Notes: generated from the sequence alone by a model not told the origin. 63,489 nt of DNA from Paenalicyclobacillus ferrooxydans (GCF_001399675.1 NZ_LJCO01000020.1:1-63489); one strand, 5' to 3'; counted from the first letter of the stretch, positions 8,506-17,872 are shown. Made by a program: numbers and translations.

Positions 8506-10047
8506 TCAAAAACTGGCAGATACGTCAGACTCCATCGCGACGACACCAGATACCGGGTTTTTTAAGCCGGTTGGTGCATTGTGTCCCACGCTGTCCAGCC
8601 AATCGCGGAACTGCCGGCCGTCTATGCTTTCCTCTTGCACAACCAGGTCGGCGAACGCAGCAACCTCGTCCTTGTAAGGTGTCAGAAGTTCGCGTGTCAC
8701 CCGGTCTTGCTCGGAAAGAATGTGTCTCACTTCGGTATCAAGCACAGCATCCGGCAGATTTTCCTCGTCAACAATGCCGATTCTGGACAAGCCGCATTTG
8801 ACCATTGTACGGGCCAAGCCTGAAGCTTGCATAAAGTCATTCTGTGCTCCTGTGCTGCGGTTTCCGTAATGCAGCTCTTCTGCGAGGCTGCCCGCCAGTG
8901 CAACGTTAATCTGTTGCTTCAGATGGTCGAGCGTGTACAAGTAGCGGTCCGTTTCAGGAATCTGACGAACGAAACCAAGGGCATTACCGCGCGGTGCAAT
9001 TGTAATGTGCGAAACCGTCCCTGGTCGCATCAATTCGCTGACAATGGCATGCCCAAGTTCGTGAACTGCAACCCGCTCCAAGTCGTCATCGGTCGGCTTG
9101 CGTCCGGTTTTCTCTCCCATCAGCACCTTGTCAACCGCATCTCGAAACATCTGTTGCGTGACTTCTTCTTTCTCCTGCCGCAGTGCGATGATGGCAGCTT
9201 CATTCACCAGAGACTCTAACTGTGCACCGGAAAAACCGTAGGTTTCCCGAGCAATATGCTCGAGGTCAACCGACTTTGCCAAAGGTTTCCCCTTCGTCTG
9301 GATCTTAAGGATGTGTAAGCGTCCTTCTTTGTCAGGCAAATCAACCTTAATCTGGCGGTCGAAACGGCCTGGCCGTAACAGGGCAGGGTCGAGAATATCA
9401 GGACGGTTGGTCGCTGCAACGACGAGCACGAGCGGAGACTGTGTCGTCGACATACCATCCATCTCTGTCAACAGTTGATTGAGCGTCTGGTCGTACTCTT
9501 GGTGACTGAGGTTACCCCGACGTCCGCCGAGCACGTCGATCTCGTCAATAAAGATAATGGCACTGTCTTTGTTTTCCTTCTTCGCCGTTTGCCGTGCACG
9601 GCGGAACAAGTCGCGGACGCGTTGCGCTCCGACGCCGACGTACATTTCAACAAACTCGCTACCTGAAGTTGATAAAAAGACAGAGTCAGTATAAGTCGCG
9701 GCTGCTTTCGCCATCAGTGTCTTACCTGTGCCCGGAGGTCCTGTGAGCAGGATACCTTTTAACGGGCGGATGCCTAAATTTTTGATTCGATCGCGATAAC
9801 GCAAGAAATCAAGGGCTTCCATCAATTCCTTCTTCGCGTGCTCCTGTCCACCAATCTCGTCAAAAGAAACCGAATGACGGGCAGGTGTTTCTCGATTGCC
9901 CATGGATGCAGCGGATCGTCTGTCCATCATCATCCATAAAACGACGCCGAGCCCCGCGAGGAACAGCAAAGGGACAACGTTGACGTGCAACATCGCCAGG
10001 AAAATTAAAAAGGCTACGCCCACCCCGAGGATCCACTCTTTAATCAA
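8506..10047 (-). CDS. FtsH-like membrane AAA protease without extracytoplasmic domain
   Basis: 513 residues. Two hydrophobic segments (residues about 5-40) are joined by a short hydrophilic turn. Then comes an AAA domain with Walker A GPPGTGKT, Walker [29 protein letters not shown] (second region of homology), and the pore loop [10 protein letters not shown]. The M41 protease domain has the zinc site HELGH and the third ligand in [10 protein letters not shown]. All catalytic parts are intact, but the roughly 70-residue extracytoplasmic domain of ordinary FtsH is absent. The TTG at 10047 has AAGGAGG nine bases upstream and overlaps the stop of the preceding gene, so the two are translationally coupled. 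Probably a second, specialised FtsH paralogue. Confidence 0.85.
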   Translation of the reverse strand: MIKEWILGVGVAFLIFLAMLHVNVVPLLFLAGLGVVLWMMMDRRSAASMGNRETPARHSVSFDEIGGQEHAKKELMEALDFLRYRDRIKNLGIRPLKGILLTGPPGTGKTLMAKAAATYTDSVFLSTSGSEFVEMYVGVGAQRVRDLFRRARQTAKKENKDSAIIFIDEIDVLGGRRGNLSHQEYDQTLNQLLTEMDGMSTTQSPLVLVVAATNRPDILDPALLRPGRFDRQIKVDLPDKEGRLHILKIQTKGKPLAKSVDLEHIARETYGFSGAQLESLVNEAAIIALRQEKEEVTQQMFRDAVDKVLMGEKTGRKPTDDDLERVAVHELGHAIVSELMRPGTVSHITIAPRGNALGFVRQIPETDRYLYTLDHLKQQINVALAGSLAEELHYGNRSTGAQNDFMQASGLARTMVKCGLSRIGIVDEENLPDAVLDTEVRHILSEQDRVTRELLTPYKDEVAAFADLVVQEESIDGRQFRDWLDSVGHNAPTGLKNPVSGVVAMESDVSASF

Positions 10048-10595
10048 GATGTCGCACCTCCTTGTGCTTGCTGGGCCTGTTGCAAGGTGGTCGTTGTCGG
10101 GTTGTAGTTCCACACGTCGTACAAATAATGCGTACCCTGTTCGAGTTGGAGGTATATATTATGATGATCCATCGTGATTTTCGACTTAAACCCGTCTATT
10201 GTTGCTTCTTTCTCAACGTCGGTAATCATCTGCTTGTAGTCGCCGTGAGAGACCCCCTGCATGATGCTCGGGAAGAGGTTCTCATACTCCTGCTGGAGCG
10301 CCTTGTTCTTGTTGTCGACAATAACAATGGTGCTTCCTGCATTGACTGAACCTGTTACAGCTTCTGCAATAGAGTCATACGTCGTCTGCAGATCTTGAAC
10401 TGGACCGAGCTTTACACGAATCACGGTAGGATTGCCAACGAGAACGTCGACGTTTTGCACCCCGGATACAGACTGCAGGTCTGTTTTCACGGGATCGACC
10501 AAATTGTATCTCTTGTAAACCTGCCAGCCTGCAAAAAACACTGCGAGACTCACGAGCAAAATTAAAAGCATTGGAACGAGGCGAATCCGGGACAA
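10044..10595 (-). CDS. Membrane-anchored protein coupled to the FtsH-like protease
   Basis: 183 residues: a short basic start, one membrane segment (LVPMLLILLVSLAVFFAGW, about 6-24), then a domain of about 150 residues with alternating strands and helices (SVSGVQNVDVLVGNPTVIRV), ending in a Gln/Ala-rich tail. I do not recognise the family. The TTG at 10595 has AAAGGAGG about nine bases upstream. Its stop codon overlaps the protease start, so the two products are probably made in fixed ratio; it may be an adaptor or a separate sensory domain replacing the one missing in the protease. That role is inference from context. Confidence 0.7.
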   Translation of the reverse strand: MSRIRLVPMLLILLVSLAVFFAGWQVYKRYNLVDPVKTDLQSVSGVQNVDVLVGNPTVIRVKLGPVQDLQTTYDSIAEAVTGSVNAGSTIVIVDNKNKALQQEYENLFPSIMQGVSHGDYKQMITDVEKEATIDGFKSKITMDHHNIYLQLEQGTHYLYDVWNYNPTTTTLQQAQQAQGGATS

Positions 10596-10642
10596 CGACG
10601 TACGCCTCCTTTGCGGCTCTAGGTTGGTGATTCTGTAAATCT

Positions 10643-10672
10643 AGTATAACACTTGCTGGGTGAAAACGTCAC
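10643..10672 (-). promoter_or_regulatory. Promoter of the FtsH-like operon
   Basis: On the minus strand GTGACG and TATACT are separated by 18 bases, 48 bases before the TTG start at 10595. The -10 element differs from consensus at one position. Confidence 0.5.
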
Positions 10673-10717
10673 AGTACATATTTCCTCGCGTCGAAAGTCC
10701 ATCCATGGGCCATTTTG

Positions 10718-11215
10718 TCAATACACCTGTACCAATTTTCCATTTTCTGCGTTGTAATATGCATATTGGTACGTCCCTGTCTTGGTCTTGCCGTACACTT
10801 CCCAGATAAAACTGGCGTTGGTTCCGAGTTGTGACTGCCCTTGGCTGTCGAGGTAACCAAGGTGTGTGGATATCACCTGCAGGCCGCTGTGACTTGCTTC
10901 AGCACGAATCACGTTACTGGCCTTCAGCGCCTGCACTTGTACGGAATGTGCCTGCGGCGGAGTGCCAGAGACCATCACATACCACCCTCGTCCGAAGGCA
11001 TCTTTGCCTTCAAACACCTCTTCTGCTCCGTCACCTGTGAAGACATCATGCTTTGTGATGCTTTGCAGTGGACTGTGATTCAAAGCGTACTGTGCGGCAC
11101 TGGCTTCCACCGACCATTCGCTTGCAAGGTTTTTCCACAATGCCGCCCAGCCAACGCTGACGACTGCGATGAGAATCAGAACGGTTGTAAATGTCCAAAT
11201 CTGCCATGCTTTCAT
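10718..11215 (-). CDS. ypmB: YpmB-like protein
   Basis: 165 residues with an N-terminal membrane anchor (WTFTTVLILIAVVSVGWAALW) and a PepSY-like outer domain (DAFGRGWYVMVSG, NASFIWEVYGKTKTGTYQYA). It matches YpmB (DUF5590) in length and layout. The function is not established. The start follows the ypmA stop after one base and has no Shine-Dalgarno site of its own, so it is probably translated by coupling. The ypmA-ypmB pair is conserved beside dinG and dnaD in Bacilli, but here ku, ligD, mtn and surE genes separate it from dinG. Confidence 0.8.
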   Translation of the reverse strand: MKAWQIWTFTTVLILIAVVSVGWAALWKNLASEWSVEASAAQYALNHSPLQSITKHDVFTGDGAEEVFEGKDAFGRGWYVMVSGTPPQAHSVQVQALKASNVIRAEASHSGLQVISTHLGYLDSQGQSQLGTNASFIWEVYGKTKTGTYQYAYYNAENGKLVQVY

Positions 11216-11216
11216 T

Positions 11217-11387
11217 TTACGCCCGATACAACGTCAGGACCATCTTGCCTTCTTCGTCCTGGGACTTAGAGAGACCAAAAATCACGTCCTTGTCTTTCAG
11301 ATTGCGGTTCAGGAAGTCAACGAGTTGGTACAGATCATCAGTTGCTGTTAAGAGGTGTGTTGCGAGTACAGTCAGTTTGTCATCCAT
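11217..11387 (-). CDS. ypmA: YpmA-like small protein
   Basis: 56 residues (DUF4264/YpmA): DDKLTVLATHLLTATDDLY, then VDFLNRNLKDKDVIFGLSKS. It has no membrane segment and is probably cytosolic. The ATG at 11387 lies after GGTGGATC; a GTG five codons upstream (11402) is also possible. It is directly followed by ypmB. Function unknown. Confidence 0.8.
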   Translation of the reverse strand: MDDKLTVLATHLLTATDDLYQLVDFLNRNLKDKDVIFGLSKSQDEEGKMVLTLYRA

Positions 11388-11508
11388 GTTTGTTTGATCC
11401 ACCTGTTCATCATGTCGTAATCAATGTCGTAATCAACGTACCTAGTCAATGTTGTAATCAGGGTTGCGCCGACTTGAAATAGCCGTTGTGCAACTTCGTA
11501 CACAGACA

Positions 11509-12255
11509 TCAGAACCATGTCTTTAGCGTATCCATTGCGGGCTCATTTGTAAATCTGTACCGAAGTGGTGTAATGCTGATACACCCTTTGTTGACCACTG
11601 TGATGTCGGAGTCATCATCTTCAATGTTCCGAACAACGTCTCCCACGTACCGGTAATAAGCCTGTCCGTCATCATCGGTATGGCGGATGAACCGGTCGCG
11701 GTACCCTTCAGCACCGATTCGGGTAACAACCCAGGGACCGTCCACGGACTCAGCAGGGATATTGACGCTCAGAAACGTATCCGCGTCAAGCGTCTTGAAC
11801 TGGAGGCGGTCAACCATCTTTCGGACGACTTGGGCAGCCTCGTCGAAAGGAAACGGCGGGCCGTCGAGGGATACAGCCAGTGCCGGAATCCCCTGCAAGG
11901 CTGCCTCCCCCGCCGCCGCAATCGTGCCGGAATACAGAACATCCGTCGCCAAGTTACGGCCTTCATTAATACCGGACAGCATGAGATCAAACGGATGCTG
12001 CTCGCCGAACTGCGTTACACCAAATTTGACACAATCTACAGGTGTTCCACTGAAACTCCAGGCTTCTACGTTTTGGATCTGAAGGTCAACTGGCTTGGGA
12101 ACCAAGCGTCGGTGGAGAGAGATGCCGTGACTCGAAGCACTACCCTGTTGGTCCGGTGCGACCACAACGATTTCACCGAGGTCCGCCACGGCTCGAATCA
12201 GTGCCAGAATGCCTTCTGCAAAAATGCCGTCGTCGTTGCTGACGAGTATGCGCAT
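11509..12255 (-). CDS. surE: 5'/3'-nucleotidase SurE
   Basis: 248 residues. The metal site MRILVSNDDGIFAEG at the N terminus, APDQQGSASSHGIS, FSGTPVDCVKFG and LSGINEGRNLATDVLYSGT are the SurE signature blocks. It removes phosphate from nucleoside monophosphates with a divalent metal. GAGGAGAC is placed five bases before the ATG. ypmA follows after 121 bases on the same strand. Confidence 0.93.
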   Translation of the reverse strand: MRILVSNDDGIFAEGILALIRAVADLGEIVVVAPDQQGSASSHGISLHRRLVPKPVDLQIQNVEAWSFSGTPVDCVKFGVTQFGEQHPFDLMLSGINEGRNLATDVLYSGTIAAAGEAALQGIPALAVSLDGPPFPFDEAAQVVRKMVDRLQFKTLDADTFLSVNIPAESVDGPWVVTRIGAEGYRDRFIRHTDDDGQAYYRYVGDVVRNIEDDDSDITVVNKGCISITPLRYRFTNEPAMDTLKTWF

Positions 12256-12345
12256 GGATTGTCTCCTCTCGTACCATCAAACACTTGTCATACCGGTCTC
12301 CCGTGCGCCCATACTACGAGTATTACGCGGGGAGGTGCACGTCAT

Positions 12346-12501
12346 ATGCCACGCTCAAAAGAACCGCCAAGGCCTGTCGAAGCGTCTCATCACCGGGTGC
12401 CTACTGAACGGGATTTATGGATGTCTGCCCTGCGCTCTGCAGTGGCCAAGCCACCCTGGCGCGAACCGGGTCGCTATCGCAATTCACTTTTGCGCGGTTG
12501 A
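12346..12501 (+). CDS. Possible small basic protein, 51 aa
   Basis: An ATG at 12346 with GGGGAGG ten bases upstream opens a 51-codon frame ending in TGA at 12501. The product is rich in Pro, Arg and Ser (MPRSKEPPRPVEASHHRVP ... PPWREPGRYRN), with no recognised domain. TTGTCA and CATACT elements lie upstream with a long 19-base spacer. It lies in the 285-base space between surE and mtaD, on the opposite strand from both. Real or not is open; the good ribosome site is the main support. Confidence 0.4.
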   Translation: MPRSKEPPRPVEASHHRVPTERDLWMSALRSAVAKPPWREPGRYRNSLLRG

Positions 12502-12540
12502 CCTAAACGTCGTCAAAGGCTTTTTCAGCTTACAATTTCT

Positions 12541-13845
12541 TCAGCGCGAGAACTTACCGACAATGCGTCTGACTTGCCACCTTATCTGTTCGGTATCCAT
12601 CGTGACAGGCTCGCCGTTCACGACAATCGGTTGCCCTGCAACGTAGACATCCGTCACGTCTGATGCAGATGCAGCATAAACCACGTTTGACAATAAATTG
12701 TAGGTCGGAATAAAGCTTGGGTTATCGAGGTTCAGCAAGACGACGTCCGCATTGGCTCCAGGGGTTAAAGTCCCCGTTCCCGCGGGTTGAAACACGGCTC
12801 GGGCCCCGTCGGCGGTTGCCATCTGAAATGCTTCGGACGCGGTCACAGCCGTGGCGTCCTGTAATACACCTTTATGAAGCAGCGCGGCGAGCCGCAGTTC
12901 TTCGAACATGTCCAGGTTGTTGTTGCTCGCTGCGCCGTCTGTGCCAAGACCGACAGTGATCCCTGCATTTCGGAGCGCAACGGCGGGTGCGATACCAGAC
13001 CCCAATTTCAAGTTGCTCTGCGGGTTATGTGCCGCGCGTACATCATGCTCTGCCATAATTTTGATGTCCTCTGCGTTCACATGCACGCAGTGCGCGGCAA
13101 GCACTGGGCGCGTGAAAAGTCCACAGTCTCGCACGTGGGCAATCGGTGACTTACCGTGCTGTCGATGTGACTCTTCCACTTCATACGCGGTTTCAGAGAG
13201 GTGAATCTGTATTGGCAGGTCAAGCTCAGCTGACAAGTCAGTGACTTGCTCCAAAAACGCAGGTGGACAGGTGTAGGGGGCGTGCGGGCCGAGAGTGACC
13301 TGAATCCGTCCGTCCCCTCGTTGATGCCAACCTGCTTTGAAGGACCTTGAATCTGCGATCCCCTGTTTTTGCATCTCTTCCGTGAATCCCAAGAGCCCAA
13401 CGGAAAGGATGCCTCGAAGTCCACTGTCGAGTGTTGCCCGAGCGGATTCTTCCATGTAGAAATACATGTCCGTAAAGCAAGTGGTACCGCTCACCGCCAT
13501 CTCCCAACACGCCAGTTGTGTGCCCCAATACACAGCTTCGGCTGTCAGCTGTTGTTCGAGTGGAAACATCTTCTCCGTCAGCCAGGTTTGCAGGGGTACA
13601 TCGTCCCCGGCGCTGCGAAACAGTGTCATGGCCGCGTGGCCGTGCGTATTCACCAAACCGGGCATGGCGACTGAGCTCATTTTTCGGACCACGTGAAGAC
13701 CGGTTCGATCACCATCATACACTCCCCCACCGGATGCTTCGATGGTCGATCCGTTCCAGAGAACGTAAGACGGTCCGTCGATGACATCTGCAGCGGATCG
13801 AATGAGTCCGCCCACTTCCAACAAGACTCGATGCTCGTTTGCCAT
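12541..13845 (-). CDS. mtaD: 5-methylthioadenosine/S-adenosylhomocysteine deaminase
   Basis: 434 residues of the amidohydrolase superfamily. Metal-binding marks are MPGLVNTHGHAAMTLFRS, QIHLSETAYEV, AAHCVHV and GLGTDGAASNNNLD. The product deaminates methylthioadenosine and S-adenosylhomocysteine to the inosine forms. The gene follows mtnA with no space (mtnA stop 13846, start 13845), so the three genes mtnP, mtnA, mtaD form one operon for recycling the by-products of SAM use. Confidence 0.9.
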   Translation of the reverse strand: MANEHRVLLEVGGLIRSAADVIDGPSYVLWNGSTIEASGGGVYDGDRTGLHVVRKMSSVAMPGLVNTHGHAAMTLFRSAGDDVPLQTWLTEKMFPLEQQLTAEAVYWGTQLACWEMAVSGTTCFTDMYFYMEESARATLDSGLRGILSVGLLGFTEEMQKQGIADSRSFKAGWHQRGDGRIQVTLGPHAPYTCPPAFLEQVTDLSAELDLPIQIHLSETAYEVEESHRQHGKSPIAHVRDCGLFTRPVLAAHCVHVNAEDIKIMAEHDVRAAHNPQSNLKLGSGIAPAVALRNAGITVGLGTDGAASNNNLDMFEELRLAALLHKGVLQDATAVTASEAFQMATADGARAVFQPAGTGTLTPGANADVVLLNLDNPSFIPTYNLLSNVVYAASASDVTDVYVAGQPIVVNGEPVTMDTEQIRWQVRRIVGKFSR

Positions 13846-14913
13846 TTATTTCGTACCCCCCTGCTCCGCCCAAAACCGTTCAATGCGCTCCCGGTCTGGC
13901 ACGTGAATGACGCCTTGTTCAGTGATGATGGCCGAAATGAGTTCCGCAGGGGTGACATCAAAGGCAGGGTTCATGCCCGCGGTTCCTTCCGGTGCTGTGC
14001 GCTGCCCCATCCACTCAAGAACTTCTCGCTCGTTTCGATATTCGATGGGAATGTCTCCTCCAAAACGGGTCTGGAGGTCAAACGTACTGAGCGGTGCGGC
14101 TACATAGAAGGGAATGCCGTGGTGCTGACAGAGCACTGCGAGCGAATAGGTACCAATCTTGTTCGCGGTGTCTCCGTTTGCCGCAATGCGATCCGCTCCA
14201 ACAATGACTGCATCGACCTCACCCATCTTCATGAAGTGCCCCGCCATGCTGTCTGTAATCAGGGTATGCGTAATCCCTTCCTCGCCGAGTTCGTATGCGG
14301 TCAATCGGGCTCCCTGCAGAAACGGCCGGGTCTCATCCACCCATACCTGTTTGACCCACCCTTGTTCGTGCAGTGCACGAATAACACCAAGGGCTGTCCC
14401 GTACTCCACTGTTGCGAGTGATCCGGTGTTACAGTGCGTCAGCAGCGACACCGGACCGTGAAAAAGTGACATACCGTACCTTCCTATCGCGCGGTTGACA
14501 GCGACATCGTCTCTAGCAATGGCTTCGGCAATCTCGCGCAGGGCAGCTGCAATCTGTGCGTTCGTACACCCTGTTGCCGTACATTCCTGCAGAGATTTCG
14601 CCATTCTATCGAGTGCCCAGAACAGATTCACCGCGGTTGGCCGTGTTTTGCCGAGACGCTCAACGGTGTCTTTCAGTTTGGCGGTCAGTTCCGAGGGCTT
14701 CAGATCCGCATGTTCCGTAATCAGGCGTCTGGCTTCGACTGCGACGCCAAACGCTGCAGCCGCGCCAATCGCCGGCGCGCCGCGGACTTTCATGGACACG
14801 ATGCAGTCAGCCACTGCATCAGCTGTAGTACAGCGGACCCATTCAGACTTTCCAGGCAGCAGGGTTTGGTCGAGCACCAAGAGCTCATCGCCGTTCCACT
14901 GAAGACCCGTCAA
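13846..14913 (-). CDS. mtnA: Methylthioribose-1-phosphate isomerase
   Basis: 355 residues, eIF2B-like fold. KVRGAPAIGAAAAFGVAV, LLTHCNTGSLATVEYGTALG, DETRPFLQGARLTAYEL and VGADRIAANGDTANKIGTY (with the catalytic Cys in HCNTG and Asp in GADR) identify MtnA. It turns 5-methylthioribose-1-phosphate into methylthioribulose-1-phosphate. It overlaps mtnP by four bases. The later methionine salvage genes (mtnB, mtnW, mtnX, mtnD) are not in this window. Confidence 0.94.
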   Translation of the reverse strand: MTGLQWNGDELLVLDQTLLPGKSEWVRCTTADAVADCIVSMKVRGAPAIGAAAAFGVAVEARRLITEHADLKPSELTAKLKDTVERLGKTRPTAVNLFWALDRMAKSLQECTATGCTNAQIAAALREIAEAIARDDVAVNRAIGRYGMSLFHGPVSLLTHCNTGSLATVEYGTALGVIRALHEQGWVKQVWVDETRPFLQGARLTAYELGEEGITHTLITDSMAGHFMKMGEVDAVIVGADRIAANGDTANKIGTYSLAVLCQHHGIPFYVAAPLSTFDLQTRFGGDIPIEYRNEREVLEWMGQRTAPEGTAGMNPAFDVTPAELISAIITEQGVIHVPDRERIERFWAEQGGTK

Positions 14914-15791
14914 ACCCGGTCACTCCCCTCGCTGCTTGGAACCTGCGCCAAGGCGTTTCCATTGGCGTCCATCTCTTGTGCCTCATCACGGTTGCCAACC
15001 AGTGGCTGTTGACCGCCGACCGCATGTGGGCAGCGACAGTCGCGCGTTGTATCAAGGCGTTCAATGGTATGGAAAAACAGGTTTCGGATCCGGTGCACGT
15101 TTTCTTGCATCGATTCCACCACTTCCTCATGCGTCAGGGGATGTGGGCTGATACCTGCTCCATAGTTGGTCACCATGCAGACAGTCGCGTAGCAAAGTTC
15201 TGCCTCTTTGGCGAGTACGACCTCCGGAATCGTTGTCATTCCAACGACGGCAGCTCCGAATGACTGATACAACCGAATCTCTGCCGTGGATTCAAATCTG
15301 GGACCTTCTGCACAGACATATGTACCCCCGTCAAAAATCGGGATGTCCAGTTCATCAGCCGCTCCCTTGACAATGGAACGCAACCGGCCGCAATACGGAT
15401 CCGTCATATCGACATGAACTACCCGGCCTTCTTCGAAGAAGGTGGATGGACGAGCCTTCGTGTAATCCAGGAAGGAGTCAATCAACACCAGAGAGCCTGG
15501 CTTGTATGGAAGTTGCAGCGATCCCACCGCGGCTGTTGCGAGCACCTGTTGAACGCCAAGTTCTTTCAGTGCCCAGATGTTCGCCCGGTAGTTAATCAGG
15601 TGAGGCGGGATGCTGTGGCCGACACCGTGACGAGGCATAAATGCGATCCGTTTTCCTTTATAGGTGCCAATGGTGGCCTTCGCCAATCCAAATGGCGTTG
15701 ATAGCGTTTGTTCAATCGATGATTCAAGCATTGCTGGGTCATAGACACCTGTCCCGCCAATAATGGCGTAGTCAGCTCTAATTTGACTCAC
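14910..15791 (-). CDS. mtnP: S-methyl-5'-thioadenosine phosphorylase
   Basis: 293 residues, purine phosphorylase fold. YAIIGGTGVYDPAMLE, FMPRHGVGHSIPPHLINYRA, CAEGPRFESTAEIRLY and MTTIPEVVLAKEAELCYA are MtnP blocks. It cleaves methylthioadenosine (or methylthioinosine) with phosphate. Near the C terminus a Cys-x-Cys pair (RDCRCPHA) recalls the CXC motif of heat-stable homologues. A 25-residue tail follows. The GTG at 15791 has GGAAGGTGA upstream. It is the first gene of the mtn operon. Confidence 0.93.
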   Translation of the reverse strand: MSQIRADYAIIGGTGVYDPAMLESSIEQTLSTPFGLAKATIGTYKGKRIAFMPRHGVGHSIPPHLINYRANIWALKELGVQQVLATAAVGSLQLPYKPGSLVLIDSFLDYTKARPSTFFEEGRVVHVDMTDPYCGRLRSIVKGAADELDIPIFDGGTYVCAEGPRFESTAEIRLYQSFGAAVVGMTTIPEVVLAKEAELCYATVCMVTNYGAGISPHPLTHEEVVESMQENVHRIRNLFFHTIERLDTTRDCRCPHAVGGQQPLVGNRDEAQEMDANGNALAQVPSSEGSDRV

Positions 15792-15854
15792 AAGCGGTCA
15801 CCTTCCCTTCCCATTCCACGCGGCGAAAACAAACTGCACCCCCGCTTTGGAAAG

Positions 15855-15883
15855 ATTATACGAGAAATGGTTCTCTGAATCTA
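15855..15883 (-). promoter_or_regulatory. Promoter of the mtn operon
   Basis: On the minus strand a perfect TATAAT (15860-15855) lies 64 bases before the mtnP start. The -35 region is weak (TAGATT at 17 bases). No riboswitch is seen in the short leader. Confidence 0.5.
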
Positions 15884-15956
15884 TCAAATGAGCAATTCTG
15901 CGCGATATGTTTGTGCCGGAGATTCACGATGCGTCGTTTTTGCCGTCAAACTTGGA

Positions 15957-16856
15957 CTAAAATCCACCGTGGCGGCGAAGAAAGCGGATCGTCGGTCGCA
16001 GGTCAATACGCTGTGAAAAGTTGAATAAGTCGCCCATGTGGTCGAGTCTTGATTTGACATTGTGGAGCGTGAAGTCCTCTGGCACAGCTCCCTTTGCAAG
16101 TTCATCCCACGTGACGGGCACAGACACGGTCGCCTTACGTGTGGCTCGCGGACTGTAGGGGGCAATCAGCGTTCGGCCCTGACCATGCTGCATGTAATCA
16201 AAGTACACTTTGTGTCCACGGTTCCGGGTGAGACGCTCGAGTGTCACGTCCTCAGGGATGATGGTTGCCATATACATTGCAACTGCTTCACTGAACACGC
16301 GTGTTTCAGCATAGGTTTGCCCTGGAGTAAGCGGGACAAACACCTGTAACCCAGTTGCCCCGGAGGTTTTGGCTATATGTGGAACCGAGAGTTGTTCCAG
16401 AAGGCCGTGGAGGGCCATCGCCACGCGAACGACCCGGTCAAACCCGGGTACGCTCGGATCGAGGTCAAAAGCAAGCCACTCAGGTGTGTCTTCGGCGAGG
16501 TATGAATGAAACCCAACGTGGAGTTCAACACACCCGAGATTACCAAGCCAGATTAGGGTGGCAACAGAATCAATTAGGACACAGTGGAGCATGTCTGTTT
16601 TACCGTCTGACGGCAAGTCGACGGTTTTGACCCAATTTGGTGTGGGTAGCGGTGCGTTCTTCTGGTAAAAATGATGCTTGTCCACCCCATCCGGGCACCT
16701 GATGACCGTAAGTGGCCGGTCTTTCACATACCGCAGCAAATATGGCGCTGCTTTGACGTAATACTGAATGAGGTCAATTTTTCGCAAGCCGGATTCAGGC
16801 CACAAGACCTTCTCTGGTCTGGAGATCTTTACTACATGTTCCGCCGCAAGCTCCAC
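15957..16856 (-). CDS. ligD: LigD-type polymerase (PrimPol) for end joining
   Basis: 299 residues equal to the POL domain of LigD, here as a separate gene. ISRPEKVLWPESGLRKIDL, CPDGVDKHHFYQKNAP, WLAFDLDPSVPGFD (catalytic Asp pair) and KTSGATGLQVFVPL are diagnostic. It adds ribonucleotides or fills gaps at broken DNA ends during non-homologous end joining. It is divergent from the ligase gene with 59 bases between starts, so both probably share one promoter region. In B. subtilis ligase and polymerase are fused in one LigD protein; here they are split. Confidence 0.92.
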   Translation of the reverse strand: MELAAEHVVKISRPEKVLWPESGLRKIDLIQYYVKAAPYLLRYVKDRPLTVIRCPDGVDKHHFYQKNAPLPTPNWVKTVDLPSDGKTDMLHCVLIDSVATLIWLGNLGCVELHVGFHSYLAEDTPEWLAFDLDPSVPGFDRVVRVAMALHGLLEQLSVPHIAKTSGATGLQVFVPLTPGQTYAETRVFSEAVAMYMATIIPEDVTLERLTRNRGHKVYFDYMQHGQGRTLIAPYSPRATRKATVSVPVTWDELAKGAVPEDFTLHNVKSRLDHMGDLFNFSQRIDLRPTIRFLRRHGGF

Positions 16857-16915
16857 GGTCTTTCCCCCTTTGGACGCCTACGGCTAGGGTAGACATTTGC
16901 AAGGGAGGACATGCG

Positions 16916-17818
16916 ATGATGCGCGAATTATTGGCGCCGATGGAGCCTGCACTGGTATCTGAGCCATTTGATGATCCGGAGTTCCTATATCAAGTGAAGT
17001 GGGACGGTGTGCGCATACTGGCGGTTCAATCGCCAGAAGGGGTCGTCCTCTGGAATCGGAAACTGCGTCTGAGGACTCGGTTATATCCAGAAGTGTGCGC
17101 TGAGATCGCCCTTCTGAACTTGCCTGTGGGGACCGTGCTCGACGGTGAAATGGTGAGCTTTGGGAGCCATGGTCGTCCTGAGTTTCGACGCGTTCTCCGC
17201 CGTGACCTCGCCTCTGCCCCAAATCCCGCTGTTGAAGTGTGCTTTGTCATCTTTGATTATCTTCACCTGCCGGACCCTGACAAGAAACCACCAGCCGTCT
17301 TTCGAATTCCGCTGCAAGAGAGGCTGGCAACTCTGCGGGAAGAGGTTTCGACGAGCGCGCATGTACAGGTGACTGAGGATTACGAGTCCGGAACCGCACT
17401 GCTTTCCCGGATGCAGCAGCTCGAGCTTGAGGGCATCGTAGCGAAACGAAAGGACGGGTTCTATTACCCCGGACAAAAACACACCTCCTGGCAAAAAGTC
17501 AAATGCTGGCGTTACGTTGAAGCAAGTGCTGCAGCTATCAAAGTCAAAGACGGCCGTCCAGCCTCCCTGGTTCTCACCGAAATTGTTTCAACATCAGAAC
17601 CACAAAGTGTCGCACCGACGGTAATTGGGCGCGTCGCAAGCGGACTCTCACAGGCGAGTTGGCCGGACATTTTGGCCTATGTTGACAGTGCAGCGGCAGA
17701 TCACAACAATGAGTTGGTCCCACTCCGGCCAGGAATTCAGGTTACCGTGCGCTTCCTCGAGTGGACGCATCAAGGACAGCTCCGAGCACCAGTGATTGAG
17801 TCCCTGGATTTTAAATAA
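16916..17818 (+). CDS. ligD: ATP-dependent DNA ligase, LigD type
   Basis: 300 residues. Ligase motif I with the nucleophilic Lys is KWDGVRI (about residue 23), then VLDGEMVSF, EGIVAKRKDG (motif IV) and WQKVKCW (motif V), followed by an OB-fold tail (VTVRFLEWTHQGQLR). It seals breaks in end joining together with Ku and the separate polymerase. GGGAGG lies seven bases before the ATG at 16916. A strong bidirectional terminator separates it from the convergent ku gene. Confidence 0.93.
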   Translation: MMRELLAPMEPALVSEPFDDPEFLYQVKWDGVRILAVQSPEGVVLWNRKLRLRTRLYPEVCAEIALLNLPVGTVLDGEMVSFGSHGRPEFRRVLRRDLASAPNPAVEVCFVIFDYLHLPDPDKKPPAVFRIPLQERLATLREEVSTSAHVQVTEDYESGTALLSRMQQLELEGIVAKRKDGFYYPGQKHTSWQKVKCWRYVEASAAAIKVKDGRPASLVLTEIVSTSEPQSVAPTVIGRVASGLSQASWPDILAYVDSAAADHNNELVPLRPGIQVTVRFLEWTHQGQLRAPVIESLDFK

Positions 17819-17872
17819 TTTCAGCCATATGGCTCATTACAGTATTGCTCACTACAGAGACGAAAACAGGCG

